Assembly (NCBI GenBank): GCA_039105265.1
Contig: JAPFFF010000005.1
Span: forward strand, 3,767,501 to 3,831,500
Reading direction: 5' to 3'
DNA: 64,000 nt
From: Tritrichomonas musculus
Taxonomy: Eukaryota > Parabasalia > Tritrichomonadida > Tritrichomonadidae
Below the pieces are notes generated by a model, which was not told the origin of the DNA, did no database searches, and worked only from the letters and a program-made list of their open reading frames with translations. Of the stretch, positions 10,691 to 20,425 are shown one piece after another. Each line of letters begins with the position of its first letter. Position 1 is the first letter of the stretch. The position numbers and the translations under genes are program-made.

Positions 10691-11107
10691 TCAATTTGTT
10701 TTTTAAACGAAAAACTTTTTCAAAACGCCAATCAATTTATTTTAATACATTTCAATAATATTTCTTAGAATCATTGAAATTTTCAGAGAAATATAAAAAT
10801 ATATAATTATGCGAAAACATTTATTCTATATTGGGAAAATACATTTATATTCAGGAATTAAATATCTAATTTTATGTTAAATTTATATATTTTAAAATAT
10901 TAATATTAACACATTTGAATTATCAGTTATTTAGTAATTATTTAGAGAATTGATAGTTGTTTTTATTAATTTTTTTTTAAATAAATTTTATATAGCAAAT
11001 ACCATATCAAAAGGCTTTACAAGAGAAAAAGTATATAGCAAACATTCATAAATCCATATCAAAAGGCTTTAAAAGAGAAAAAAGTATATGGCAAATACTT
11101 TTTTTAT
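10691..11107. other. Intergenic region with short direct repeat
   Basis: Between two minus-strand genes. A direct repeat lies near 11006-11045 and 11053-11095, sharing CATATCAAAAGGCTTTA and AGAGAAAA..GTATA, with the copies separated by about 48 bp. No gene is visible. Confidence 0.5.
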
Positions 11108-11755
11108 TTATTTAATTTCATATTCTTCTTTATTGCAGCAAGCAAGGTAACATGCACAAATGAATAGAACGAGTTCGATTGCTGCCATAATAATTACACA
11201 AATTCTTAAAATCTTCATGTGATGGTTGATTTCATCCTTAATTTGTTCATAGCAGGACATAACACCTGGATCATCTTTCTTATCATAACCACAATCATCT
11301 CTTTGTAATGTCCTGAAACCACAGCATTTGAACTTCTCTTCAAGATCTCTTCTTGATTCCCTGTACTTATCCTTTTCCCAATTTTCTTCGATTCCATCGA
11401 GAATCTTATTTTTGAATACGAAAGCAAGAACGATAGCTGCGATTTCAACAAGAATAACAAGGATGATAATTATTAAGTATGTAACATATAGACACTTACT
11501 CTTGCAGCAACAAAGAATGAAACCTATGATTGATGTAACAACAGCACAGCAAGCTGCTAAAAGAATGAACCAAAATGGAATATTGTTTTTAATAAGCTTT
11601 GACCAATCTTGATCCTTTTCTTTTACATATACATAAACACCAGCAACAACAGCACAAATGAGAACGCATGCACTGACTATTCCAATAATCCAACGAGCAC
11701 AACTTGCACAACAAGCCATTTTTTTATCTAATAGATAATTTTTGAAAGAATTCAA
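11108..11755 (-). CDS. Tetraspanin-like membrane protein
   Basis: A small four-pass membrane protein. Hydrophobic segments lie near residues 23-47, 60-84, 90-116 and 184-208. The large extracellular loop between the third and fourth contains the family signature KCCGF (about residues 146-150) and further cysteines. Cytosolic cysteine clusters (ACCASCAR, CCCKSKC, CACYLACC) are likely palmitoylation sites. Tetraspanins organise membrane microdomains, and in Trichomonas they are known at the surface and in vesicles. The true start may be the second Met (MACCASC, 11719), because the first 12 residues are hydrophilic and less typical. Confidence 0.88.
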   Translation of the reverse strand: MNSFKNYLLDKKMACCASCARWIIGIVSACVLICAVVAGVYVYVKEKDQDWSKLIKNNIPFWFILLAACCAVVTSIIGFILCCCKSKCLYVTYLIIIILVILVEIAAIVLAFVFKNKILDGIEENWEKDKYRESRRDLEEKFKCCGFRTLQRDDCGYDKKDDPGVMSCYEQIKDEINHHMKILRICVIIMAAIELVLFICACYLACCNKEEYEIK

Positions 11756-12492
11756 AACTGATACTAAAATATCTTATCAATTATTAGAGATTAACATATA
11801 TTATTAATAAATTATTAATTAAATATAAATTATACAGATAATAAGACATAAAATTATTTTAAATCATTTGTTTTTATTTCAATAATATGATAACAAAATA
11901 TTTATTTTCTTGAGGTCATATGATTATTTTATTTACAATTGTACAGCGTTTTCAAGTTCAATTTGCAGTATAGAAAATTGTGGGACTTTCGTTATTTTTA
12001 ATTCAAAAAATTGAATAAATTTATAAATTTTTTGTGAATTTTTTCTCAATTTTAGTCGATAAATCCTCCTTAAGAATGTGTCTAGAAATATAATCAATTT
12101 ATTGATAAAACGGTGAAACATTGAATTCATAAATAAATGACAAGCATGATAATATAGAATAAAATAATAGTTTTAATTTAAAAATAGACTATTTATTATT
12201 ATATTAGAATTAAGAGAAATTGAAACAACACCGCTGAAAATTTCAGACCGAAATAAACAATTTATTTTATTTAATTCAAATTATATAAAAAATCTTTGCG
12301 GGGAAATTTAATCTAATAAAATAAAACCAAACTCCTTAAAAATGCTTTTTTAAAAAATAAAATATTCTTACGTATTTTCAGAAAAGTGAACAGAATAAAT
12401 TCGGTGATTTTTGATACTCTCAAATCTCTTAAGAGATTTAAATCGAAAATATCACCGAATTTATTTACAAGGACCACTTCTTTTGAGAATCT

Positions 12493-12533
<41 letters not shown>

Positions 12534-12763
12534 AAATGCTTTTCCAATTTCATATTTTATCATAATTTTTGCAAAGAAATAAATTATTATATTTTCAACA
12601 TTTGTTCAGACGATGAAAGATTATTAAAAAATTCAACATTATACAGCTTTTTTATCATTTGTTCCAATTTATTAATTACAAGATATAAGAAAATTAATTT
12701 TTTATAAAAATCAATAACGATCAAGTTTTAAATAATTTTTATATTGAAAAAGTTTACCTAATA
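11756..12763. other. Intergenic region with palindrome and T37 tract
   Basis: No supported gene. It holds an imperfect palindrome at 12394-12468 (perfect core AAATCTCTTAAGAGATTT) and a run of 37 T at 12495-12531. Short open frames here are low-complexity and unlike known proteins. Confidence 0.6.
12394..12468. repeat. Imperfect palindrome
   Basis: The arms share AATAAATTCGGTGAT, then a few unmatched bases, then GAT, and close on an 18-bp perfect palindromic core centred between 12430 and 12431. As RNA it would form a hairpin of about 35 bp. It lies 27 bp before the T37 tract. Confidence 0.75.
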
Positions 12764-13600
12764 ATGATCCTTTTTACTCTTGCTGTTCATTATATTACTT
12801 TTGATGTTTATGGTACTTTATTGAGCACATCAGCTAAAAAGAAAGCAATAAGAAAAATTGCAACAGATAACCATTTTGATCCAGAACGCGCTTACCAAAT
12901 ATATGAACAAAGCGAAGATCATTGTGTTTATGGAGATGAATACTCAGACTGGGATCAAAAAATCAGAAGAGCTCTTTTTTGGGCTGATTTAACTTTGAAT
13001 ACTTCATTTTTCAACACAAATGAAAGCTACCAACGTATTATTGATGCTTATAATAGCTATCAACCATTTCCAGAAGTACTTGATACACTTAAACAGATGA
13101 AAAAAAGAGGATATACTATTGTAATTATGTCAAACTCAGCGAATGTTTTAATGGATGTTAATAGAAAAGCTCTAGGCAATCTTTTTGAGCACTGTATACT
13201 TGCTCAAGAATCAAAAGCTTTCAAACCAAATCTCAAATTTTTCAGATACGTTCATCAAAAATTAGATTTTGACCATAATAATCATACCCATATTGCACAA
13301 GGTGTTTGGGCAGATATTTATCCAGCAACACAGATGGGATGGAATAAAATTTGGGTTAATCGAGCTGGTGAGCGACCATCACCAGAATTTGAACCATATC
13401 ATGTTGTTTCAAATCTTTCTCAAACACTTGATTATCTCCCTTATTTGAATAATAACGAAATTCCATGGATTGTAGTTGGATTGAGCATTGGTGTTACTGT
13501 CATTATGCTTATTCTTGTGATTTCTTTAGCTATTTTTATTAGGATAAGAGATAAAAAGAAAAATATAAATTCTACTATATCAACTCCCATTTTAAAGTAG
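12764..13600 (+). CDS. HAD-family hydrolase with C-terminal membrane anchor
   Basis: A haloacid-dehalogenase-like hydrolase. Motif I is TFDVYGTLL with nucleophile Asp14. Motif II is IVIMSNSA near residue 124, the motif III lysine lies in KAFKPN near 149, and the motif IV acid is in VWADIYPA near 184. Tyr in place of the second motif-I Asp is usual in the type II 2-haloacid dehalogenase branch, where the substrate may be a halo-acid or a phospho-compound. Residues about 237-262 form a clear transmembrane helix, followed by RIRDKKKN, so the enzyme is probably tail-anchored with its catalytic domain on one face of a membrane. That anchor is unusual for the family. The substrate is unknown. Confidence 0.85.
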   Translation: MILFTLAVHYITFDVYGTLLSTSAKKKAIRKIATDNHFDPERAYQIYEQSEDHCVYGDEYSDWDQKIRRALFWADLTLNTSFFNTNESYQRIIDAYNSYQPFPEVLDTLKQMKKRGYTIVIMSNSANVLMDVNRKALGNLFEHCILAQESKAFKPNLKFFRYVHQKLDFDHNNHTHIAQGVWADIYPATQMGWNKIWVNRAGERPSPEFEPYHVVSNLSQTLDYLPYLNNNEIPWIVVGLSIGVTVIMLILVISLAIFIRIRDKKKNINSTISTPILK

Positions 13601-13666
13601 AATTCAAAAAATATCATTCTCATTTATTTAATGAGTTTCTGTTATTAATTATTTTACTTATTAATA

Positions 13667-13692
13667 AACATTTAAGGGCGCCCTTAAATGTT
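13667..13692. repeat. Perfect 26-bp palindrome
   Basis: Symmetrical sequence with a GC core GGGCGCCC flanked by TTTAA and its complement. It lies 67 bp after the hydrolase stop codon. It could be a hairpin at the mRNA 3' end or a protein-binding site; neither is shown. Confidence 0.8.
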
Positions 13693-14016
13693 AATATTGA
13701 ATAAACTCATAGAATACATCTTTCAATACTTCCAAATTATGAAAAAGTTTAGGTCAAAAAAGATGATATTTGTCCTAAACGATCAGAAAACTATTATTTT
13801 TTTAGACAGATAAAATTTTATAAAAAATAATTTTGAATTAAAATATAAAAATAATGCATAAAAATATTTTTCTTTAATATATCATCAATCTATAAATAAT
13901 AGACATTTTATTTCCTCCAAAATATAATTTATTCTTCAACTTTTTTCACTCCAAAAAAAGATTAAAATATTTGAGAAATCTCATTGAATTCTCATCATTC
14001 AATTGGACGTACGCCC

Positions 14017-14141
14017 AATTCAAGAAATTATAAATCTAAGTCATTAAATAAGAAGAAAAGAACCAAGAATTGAAGTCATTCATTTTGAATAAATGAGAAT
14101 TCAAGAAATTATAAATCTAAGTCATTAAATAAGAAGAAAAG
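14017..14141. repeat. Two 44-bp direct repeats, 81 bp apart
   Basis: Identical 44-bp copies at 14017-14060 and 14098-14141, beginning AATTCAAGAAATT. The spacer between them is one arm of the 31-bp inverted repeat that pairs with 14603-14633. Confidence 0.85.
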
Positions 14142-14634
14142 GATTCTAATGCTTTTTCATGAGCAATAAAATAATCGTTGTTTCTTTTTTTTTTTTTTTT
14201 TTCAAAAAGAATGAGATTCCCAATATGACAATATATATATATTCAAGCAATTAAACACATAAATCATCAAATATAAGAGTATCTTATCATTATAAATCCC
14301 GAAGAAAAATATTAAGATCAATTCTAAAATGTAGCATGATCAAACCTAAGTAAAATAAAAAAAGTATAATATGAATAAATTACTATAATTACTTTTTAAT
14401 TATGTAAATGATCGATTGTCTCTTATAAAATCATATATTTATCAAAGATTTTGAATAAAACTTTTTGAAAATTATTTATCTCTTCTTATTTTGAAAATGT
14501 TAATTTTTCAGATTCTCAATTTTGAGAAAATTATTTTGATATTATTTCAAAAATAAAAATAATCAAAAATAAAATTAAACTTTTTGAATATTTCATTCAA
14601 TACATTTATTCAAAATGAATGACTTCAATTCTTA

Positions 14635-14646
14635 TCATTACTATTA
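14635..14646 (+). promoter_or_regulatory. Initiator-like element of the esterase gene
   Basis: TCATTACTATTA lies 5-16 bases before the ATG at 14651 and fits the Trichomonas initiator pattern (TCA then pyrimidine and T/A). It starts just inside the edge of the inverted-repeat arm 14603-14633. Confidence 0.5.
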
Positions 14647-14650
14647 GATT

Positions 14651-16069
14651 ATGACTCAAAAACAATTAGTAAATGTTAAAGATGCAACTCTTTTAATTTC
14701 TGGCTATGAATTTGGACCTGATATATCGAAAATAATTATTTCGCTTTCACATCCTGTTGAAAATGTTTCGAAAGATGGAATTACAATTATCGCGGATACC
14801 GTAAAAAGAGAAATATCAGATATATATTTATCAAATAAAGAAGGAGATCGTGTATTATGCGATTCAAATTATATTACAATCGAACTTGCAATTATATTTG
14901 ATCAAAAAAACCGACTTTTCAATTTCAATCCTACGACACACCATGACGAATGGGTATCTGAATACATAACTCATATCTCATTTCATGTTATAATAAATGG
15001 GAGAGAAAGTTTAGTTTCATTTGAAGGCGATTATATTAATAATCGAATTTGTCCGGCCACAGAACAATTCAAAAACAGAGGAACCTTTAGTGGTCAATAT
15101 AAAAATCCCATAACAAAAAAGATGGAATCACTCAATCTCAAATATGCGGCGTTTGAACCAATTCAAATAAAAGAAGATAATGTCAAAAATCCGTTAATTA
15201 TCTGGCTCAATGGAAGAGGCGAAGGAGGTGCTGATATTGACATTGTTTTGCTTGGAAATAAAGTGACAGCGCTTGCCAGTTCAGAGATACAAACGTTTTT
15301 TACAACAGAAAATGGAGAAAACGGTTCCTATGTTTTAGTTATTCAATGCCCAACTTACTGGATGGACGATGGCGATGGCAGGGTAAGTCAGGGTGATTTA
15401 GTTTCATTATATACGGAGATATTGATGGACATGATTAAAGATTATGTATCGAAAAACAAAGATGTTGACCCAAATCGAATCTACTTGGGCGGATGCTCAA
15501 ATGGAGGCTACATGGCGATGAACATGTTGATTTCCTATCCAAATTATTGGGCCGCTTCATATCAAATCTGTGAAGCTTATTCTTACATGCTTCTCAAACG
15601 TGATAAAGAAGGAAATTACATTTATGAAGAGGAAGGAAACCATTTAACTGAAATCGAACAAACAGACAAAAGATGGTTCACACCCGACAAAATCAATAAA
15701 ATTAAAAACATTCCAATTTGGTTTGTCCAATCTGAAGATGATCGTTTGGTCATTCCGTGGCGTTATTCATTGCCTGCGTATAAAGAGCTCCTAAAGGCTG
15801 GAGCAAAGAATTGTTGGTATTCTTACTTCGAATCAATCGAAGGTGTCGATATTCCTGGGATGAAATACTTGGGACATTGGTCATGGGTTCCTTTGTTTAA
15901 TGTTCAAGTGACAAAAGTTCAAGATCGTGAGAAAATTTTGGCTTCAGATGATAAAAAAGAATTTGGTTTTGTTCCTTGCAATGACGGAGGAGGATGCCAA
16001 GAGGCTGCTGATGAAAATCGTTCTTATAAAAATATATTCGAGTGGCTGAATGCTCAAGTTAAACATTAA
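14651..16069 (+). CDS. Alpha/beta hydrolase, bacterial-type esterase
   Basis: A 472-residue enzyme. Residues about 10-150 form a beta-rich N-terminal domain like the Ig-like domain that precedes some bacterial esterases. Residues about 165-470 are an alpha/beta hydrolase of the PHB-depolymerase/prolyl-oligopeptidase type. WLNGRGEGG supplies the oxyanion region, GGCSNGGYM holds Ser283, EDD holds the likely Asp364, and GHW holds the likely His409, giving a complete triad. The probable reaction is ester hydrolysis on carbohydrate or polymer substrates. There is no clear signal peptide, so it may be cytosolic. The architecture is common in gut Bacteroidetes and Firmicutes and suggests lateral transfer (inference). 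The frame is intact, with a poly-A run right after the stop. Confidence 0.85.
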   Translation: MTQKQLVNVKDATLLISGYEFGPDISKIIISLSHPVENVSKDGITIIADTVKREISDIYLSNKEGDRVLCDSNYITIELAIIFDQKNRLFNFNPTTHHDEWVSEYITHISFHVIINGRESLVSFEGDYINNRICPATEQFKNRGTFSGQYKNPITKKMESLNLKYAAFEPIQIKEDNVKNPLIIWLNGRGEGGADIDIVLLGNKVTALASSEIQTFFTTENGENGSYVLVIQCPTYWMDDGDGRVSQGDLVSLYTEILMDMIKDYVSKNKDVDPNRIYLGGCSNGGYMAMNMLISYPNYWAASYQICEAYSYMLLKRDKEGNYIYEEEGNHLTEIEQTDKRWFTPDKINKIKNIPIWFVQSEDDRLVIPWRYSLPAYKELLKAGAKNCWYSYFESIEGVDIPGMKYLGHWSWVPLFNVQVTKVQDREKILASDDKKEFGFVPCNDGGGCQEAADENRSYKNIFEWLNAQVKH

Positions 16070-16694
16070 AAAAAAAAAAAAAAAATATAATTATATTCAA
16101 AAATGAAGAAGTGTGAGTGAACACTTAAATTATCTAAAATCATGAAGTATTTTTAATTTATTTTGTGTTCTTTTTGAAATATCTGTAAAAAAAAAATCAT
16201 CATATTTGATAGTAATCTATTCTGAATTTTCTTTTTTCTTCGTGACTTTTATTCATGATTAAACTTTTTTTAAATTGAATATTTTCGCATTTCTAGCATA
16301 ATTGGCAAGAATCATAATATCTATTTTTCAAAAAAGTTCAAGAAACACGTTTTTGGGTTTGGGGTTCACACATTTTTGAGTGAATGTTTTAAAATCAGAA
16401 TAAAGATGATTTTTTTTTTTTAATTCAATTATTTTTAATAAAAAATGAAAATTTTATTAATAGAAAAAGTAGGATTAAAAAAAAATTAGTTAGCTTTTCC
16501 ATTCAAAAAGTGTCGATGAGAATTGAAAATTTTCAAACAAAATTTTCTCAAATTTCATAATTCTGACAATCAAAAAGTTTCATTTGACCGATCTCTTAAA
16601 TATAAGTCACTCTTTTGCTTCAATTTTTTTTTATCATAAATATTCAAACAAACGATATTCAAATTTTAACAAATTAATACTATTTGATATCATA
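16070..16694. other. Intergenic AT-rich region
   Basis: Starts with an A run of about 20 directly after the esterase stop. It contains GTGTGAGTGAACACTT near 16111 and a loosely related GGGGTTCACAC near 16362. No gene is seen. Confidence 0.5.
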
Positions 16695-16706
16695 TCATTT
16701 TTTATT
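16695..16706 (+). promoter_or_regulatory. Initiator-like element of the Sel1 gene
   Basis: TCATTTTTTATT directly precedes the ATG at 16711 and matches the Trichomonas-type initiator. This supports 16711 as the start rather than the upstream in-frame TTG at 16684. Confidence 0.55.
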
Positions 16707-16710
16707 AATA

Positions 16711-17592
16711 ATGCTTACTAATCAAACCGAAGAAATTAATAATATTAATCTCCAAGATTATGCTCAAACAATTAAGCATAAGGCTGAAGAAGGAGACGAA
16801 TTCGCAATGCTTAAATATGGCAGTTATTTATGCAAAGGCAAGTATTTTGAAACTGATGTACCAAAAGGTATACAATATTTGAAAAGAGCAGCAGACCTCG
16901 GAAATCCAAAAGCAGCACGAAAATATGGAATTATTTTCCTCTTAGGCTTTAATGTAGAGATAAACAAAGAAGAAGCCATAAAATATATCAAAATGTCAGC
17001 AGAGAAAGATGATCCTGAAGGACTCTTTTTGTACAGTATTATCTTAATGAGAGGCGATGGCGTTGAAAAGAATGAACAAGTCGCTGTTTCATACCTCAAA
17101 AAAGCAGCCGACCTTCAGCACGTTGAATCAATGTACCGATATGGAATGATGACATATAAAGGAACTATTGTTGATAAGAACATAAAAGAATCAGCGCGTT
17201 ATTTGAAGATGGCTGCTGACAAAGGACATGAAGATGCAATCATCAATTACGCTCTCTTAATGAAATCTAGTGAAAATAATGAAGCAAATGTAAATGAATC
17301 AATTCACTACTTTAAAATTTTGGCTGAAAAAGATCATCCCGAAGCAATGTATCACCTTGGAATGATTATTTTTAACAGAGAAGAGACTGAACAAAAGGCC
17401 GAAGAAGGAATTTTGTTAATAAAAAATGCAGCAAATATGGGATTTGCTGAAGCAATGTATAAATATGCAGCTATAAAAATTCATGGAATGAAATGCGAAA
17501 AAAATATTCATGAAGGTGCATTTTACCTGCATAATGCTGCACAAAGAGGATACCCAGAAGCATTAAATACACTTCAAGAAATATTAGGATAA
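16711..17592 (+). CDS. Sel1-repeat protein
   Basis: A 293-residue protein (starting MLTNQTEEINN) made almost entirely of Sel1-like repeats of 35-36 residues. About seven repeats follow the pattern A-x-x-G-x-x-x-A-[ML]-x-x-Y-G, for example EGDEFAMLKYGSYL, LGNPKAARKYGIIF and KGHEDAIINYALLM. Such repeats fold as paired helices and act as adaptor scaffolds, often in ER-associated degradation or signalling. In trichomonads they also occur fused to kinases; here no kinase domain is in frame, although a kinase remnant lies just downstream. No membrane segment or signal peptide is seen. The longer frame from 16684 starts with TTG and is not preferred. Confidence 0.88.
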   Translation: MLTNQTEEINNINLQDYAQTIKHKAEEGDEFAMLKYGSYLCKGKYFETDVPKGIQYLKRAADLGNPKAARKYGIIFLLGFNVEINKEEAIKYIKMSAEKDDPEGLFLYSIILMRGDGVEKNEQVAVSYLKKAADLQHVESMYRYGMMTYKGTIVDKNIKESARYLKMAADKGHEDAIINYALLMKSSENNEANVNESIHYFKILAEKDHPEAMYHLGMIIFNREETEQKAEEGILLIKNAANMGFAEAMYKYAAIKIHGMKCEKNIHEGAFYLHNAAQRGYPEALNTLQEILG

Positions 17593-17701
17593 TTATAAAT
17601 ATTTTTTGAATTTAATATTCTTGACTTTTTTTTTTTTACTTTCATTGAAAAATGTATACATTTTATTTATTTTATTTTATTTTGTATATATACATTCTGG
17701 C

Positions 17702-17902
17702 ATGGCACAGGTCCACTCAAAAGGCATTATTTACCATGATTTAAGTCTTGAAAATATTTTTCTTAATGATTACTTACTATCAAACCTCAACAACTTTTAT
17801 ACATTTCATTTTTTGAATAAAAAAGATGAAAGAGTAAGTTATCAGAAGTTTGATAATCTATTTATTTATGAATTACTGAGGAAATGTAACAAAATTCAAT
17901 AA
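17702..17902 (+). pseudogene. Protein kinase fragment
   Basis: About 65 residues with the kinase catalytic loop HSKGIIYHDLSLENIFLND and a short stretch beyond it. The N-lobe, DFG segment and C-lobe are absent, and no neighbouring frame supplies them. The loop has YHD where HRD is usual. It lies 110 bp after the Sel1 gene; Sel1-kinase fusions are common in trichomonads, so it may be the remnant of such a fusion (inference). Confidence 0.6.
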
Positions 17903-17980
17903 GACTTATGAAAAAGAATATTTAATGAAGGTTTTTAAAAGAAATAAAATAAAGTAAGTAGATATTTTTATTTCTTTATT

Positions 17981-20425
17981 TCAATCAATTACAGCATTTG
18001 GGAATACAAAAAATGAAAAATCAATTTTAGAATTATATTTATACATTTCACTTGTGTTGTGAACTCTTTGAGCATTTGGAAGAGAAACTATTTTCAAATG
18101 GACAGTTTTATTAAAGACTTCTTTACCAAATGAAAACGTATCAGCAAGAGCTTCGAAAGAAAAAAGAAGATGATTTGAACAAAAAGTTAATGCTCCAGAT
18201 GATTCAATTTTTTTAGGAAATGTAATTCTTTGAATGCTAGTGCTAGAAAAGCAACTATCACCAACAGATTGAAGTTGTGAATCCTCAGAGAATTCGACAC
18301 TTTTTAAATTATAACATTCAAAAAATGCGAAAGAATCGATGTGTTTAATATAATTAGGAATAATTACTTTTTCAATATCACGACACGCAAACATGATAAC
18401 ATCAAAATTATCTTGTTCACTGTTTGATTTACCAACCATTACTTTATTTTGATCTGGGAGGAAAATGAAATTTTTATTTTCAGGTGAAATAGAAACATTA
18501 ACTAAACAATCGGTTGAATTACACCAACCACTTTCAAGCCTATTAACATTTTTAGGTATTTTTACTGTCTCGAGGGCTGAAAAATTGAATGCATTTTCAC
18601 CGATAGACAAAAGTTGTGAATCTTCAGGAAACTCAATTCTTAATAGAACAGTAGTACCTTCAAACGCGTATGGATTAATATATTTAATAAAAGAAGGAAT
18701 TGTAACTTCTTCAATCAATTTATTCACAAACATAAGCGTATCATAAGATTCACTATTTTCATCATTCTTGGCAACAAGAATAGTTTTGTTTATCATGATG
18801 AATTTCTTGTTGCCAGGTGAAACTATTATCGTAGATAGAGTGTTGTTGCCAAAACACCAGCCTTTTTGAAGATCTGTCAAATTCTCAGGAAATTCAAATT
18901 TTTCAATGTTATTTCCATGAAAAATACCTTTTCCAATTGATTGAAGTTCAGAACCTTCTTCGAAATTAATTACTTTCAATTCACTACAACGGAAGAAAGC
19001 ATTTTTTCCAATCTTTTTAACGTGTTTTGGAATCGTTATGCTTTCAATTATTGTCTGTGAAAATGCATTTTTTTCAATCAATTCCAACTGCGAATCCTGT
19101 TGAAACCAAATGTATTTCAATGAATTGCAACTATTAAAGCAATTCTCACCAATTACTTTCACTGATCTCGGAATTGTTATTTCACTAATTTGAGAAGAAA
19201 AGAATGAATAAGAATCCAGAATTTCAATTTCAGAATCATCACAAAAAAAGACGTTTTCACATAGCTGAAAAGCGAATTTTCCTATTTTTTTGACGTGTTT
19301 CGGAATGATGATTGTAAAGATCGCTGTATCACTAAATACGTATTTTCCTATAAACTCAAGTTCTGAATTTGTATCGAAAACAATCTTAAACAAATCATAG
19401 CAACTAATAAACGCAGAATCATCAATTTTTCTCACATGAACTGGAATTGAAATGTCAGAAATAGAAGTGTTTTCAAATGCACTTTTACCAATCGAAATAA
19501 GCTCAGAATCATCAGGTATTTCAACTCTTTCTAACAATTCACAATACGAAAAAGCACTAGAACAAATTCGTCTGACATAATTCGGAATTGTTACTTCTCT
19601 CAGATCTCGACTTCCAAAGACAAGTTCGTCAAATTCGCCATTTTCTAAGTTTTTTCCAAGAATGATTTTTTTGTTATCATCATAGTATTTGTAATATTCG
19701 TTATCTGGACCGATTAGGATGCTTGTTAGTGAGTTTGTTATATTGCACCAGCCTTCTTCAAGTCTTGCCGATGAAGGAAGATTCATTTTCTTTACAGAAG
19801 ATGATGAAAACGCGTTTTTTTCAATCAAAAGAAGCTGCGAATTGTCCGGAAACTCAATTGTTTCCAGTTTGGAACAGTACGAAAAGCAATAGCGCTTGAT
19901 GTATGATATGTAAAATGGAACTGAAAAAGTTTGTACGTTTCTATTCACAAAAAAAAGTGAATCAAAAATGTCACTTTTTGGATCTGACTTGCCAATTATC
20001 ATAGCGTTGCTAATGGATTTATAGTTGGGATTCCCTGGCGCTATTAATGCTTCTTTAATGTTGTAGTTGTTAAATGCCCATTTTTCTAGTTTTTCAAAGC
20101 TCGCTGGAAATGTAATACTAGCAAGAGAAGTCGAGGATAACGAGTATTTTTCCATGGAACGAACACCTGAATTCGGAGAAAATTGAAGAGACTTGATATG
20201 TCGGTTGTACATAAATGGACTCTCTTTTAATGATGTTATTATATAATCTTGTGAGTTATGCATGATGCAGCGAGGGATTAAAACATTTCCCGGAGTTTGA
20301 CGTGAATTAATAATTGAAGCGGTAAAATCTGTATGGTTTAGTTGATATCTAATTCCTTCAACTATTACATATTCGTACATTTCATTTAAAATTGAGTTGA
20401 TAAATGGTCTGATATTCATAATCAT
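17981..20425 (-). CDS. BspA-like leucine-rich repeat protein
   Basis: An 814-residue protein with LRR_5 (TpLRR/BspA-type) repeats from about residue 40 to near the end. The repeating unit of about 23 residues is seen as ITIPKHVKKIGKNAFFRCSE, then a line such as LKVINFEEGSELQSIG. The family is strongly expanded in Trichomonas, where members are proposed surface or adhesion proteins, related to BspA of oral bacteria. I see no transmembrane helix or classical signal peptide, so the location is unknown. Periodic GWC(N/F)xx modules (about residues 223, 520 and 640) break the regular repeats. The gene faces away from a second BspA-like gene at 20983. Confidence 0.9.
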   Translation of the reverse strand: MIMNIRPFINSILNEMYEYVIVEGIRYQLNHTDFTASIINSRQTPGNVLIPRCIMHNSQDYIITSLKESPFMYNRHIKSLQFSPNSGVRSMEKYSLSSTSLASITFPASFEKLEKWAFNNYNIKEALIAPGNPNYKSISNAMIIGKSDPKSDIFDSLFFVNRNVQTFSVPFYISYIKRYCFSYCSKLETIEFPDNSQLLLIEKNAFSSSSVKKMNLPSSARLEEGWCNITNSLTSILIGPDNEYYKYYDDNKKIILGKNLENGEFDELVFGSRDLREVTIPNYVRRICSSAFSYCELLERVEIPDDSELISIGKSAFENTSISDISIPVHVRKIDDSAFISCYDLFKIVFDTNSELEFIGKYVFSDTAIFTIIIPKHVKKIGKFAFQLCENVFFCDDSEIEILDSYSFFSSQISEITIPRSVKVIGENCFNSCNSLKYIWFQQDSQLELIEKNAFSQTIIESITIPKHVKKIGKNAFFRCSELKVINFEEGSELQSIGKGIFHGNNIEKFEFPENLTDLQKGWCFGNNTLSTIIVSPGNKKFIMINKTILVAKNDENSESYDTLMFVNKLIEEVTIPSFIKYINPYAFEGTTVLLRIEFPEDSQLLSIGENAFNFSALETVKIPKNVNRLESGWCNSTDCLVNVSISPENKNFIFLPDQNKVMVGKSNSEQDNFDVIMFACRDIEKVIIPNYIKHIDSFAFFECYNLKSVEFSEDSQLQSVGDSCFSSTSIQRITFPKKIESSGALTFCSNHLLFSFEALADTFSFGKEVFNKTVHLKIVSLPNAQRVHNTSEMYKYNSKIDFSFFVFPNAVID

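Larger units (their letters stand above)
13601..14650. other. Intergenic region with palindrome, direct and inverted repeats
   Basis: Contains a perfect 26-bp palindrome (13667-13692), a 44-bp direct repeat (14017-14060 and 14098-14141) and a 31-bp perfect inverted repeat (14065-14095 with 14603-14633). No gene is seen. Confidence 0.7.

Noticed and set aside
11933-12130. 65-codon minus-strand frame
   Set aside because: AT-driven composition, with no family, initiator or conserved neighbour.
16684-16710. Longer Sel1 protein starting upstream
   Set aside because: The upstream start is TTG and overlaps the initiator. The ATG at 16711 fits better.
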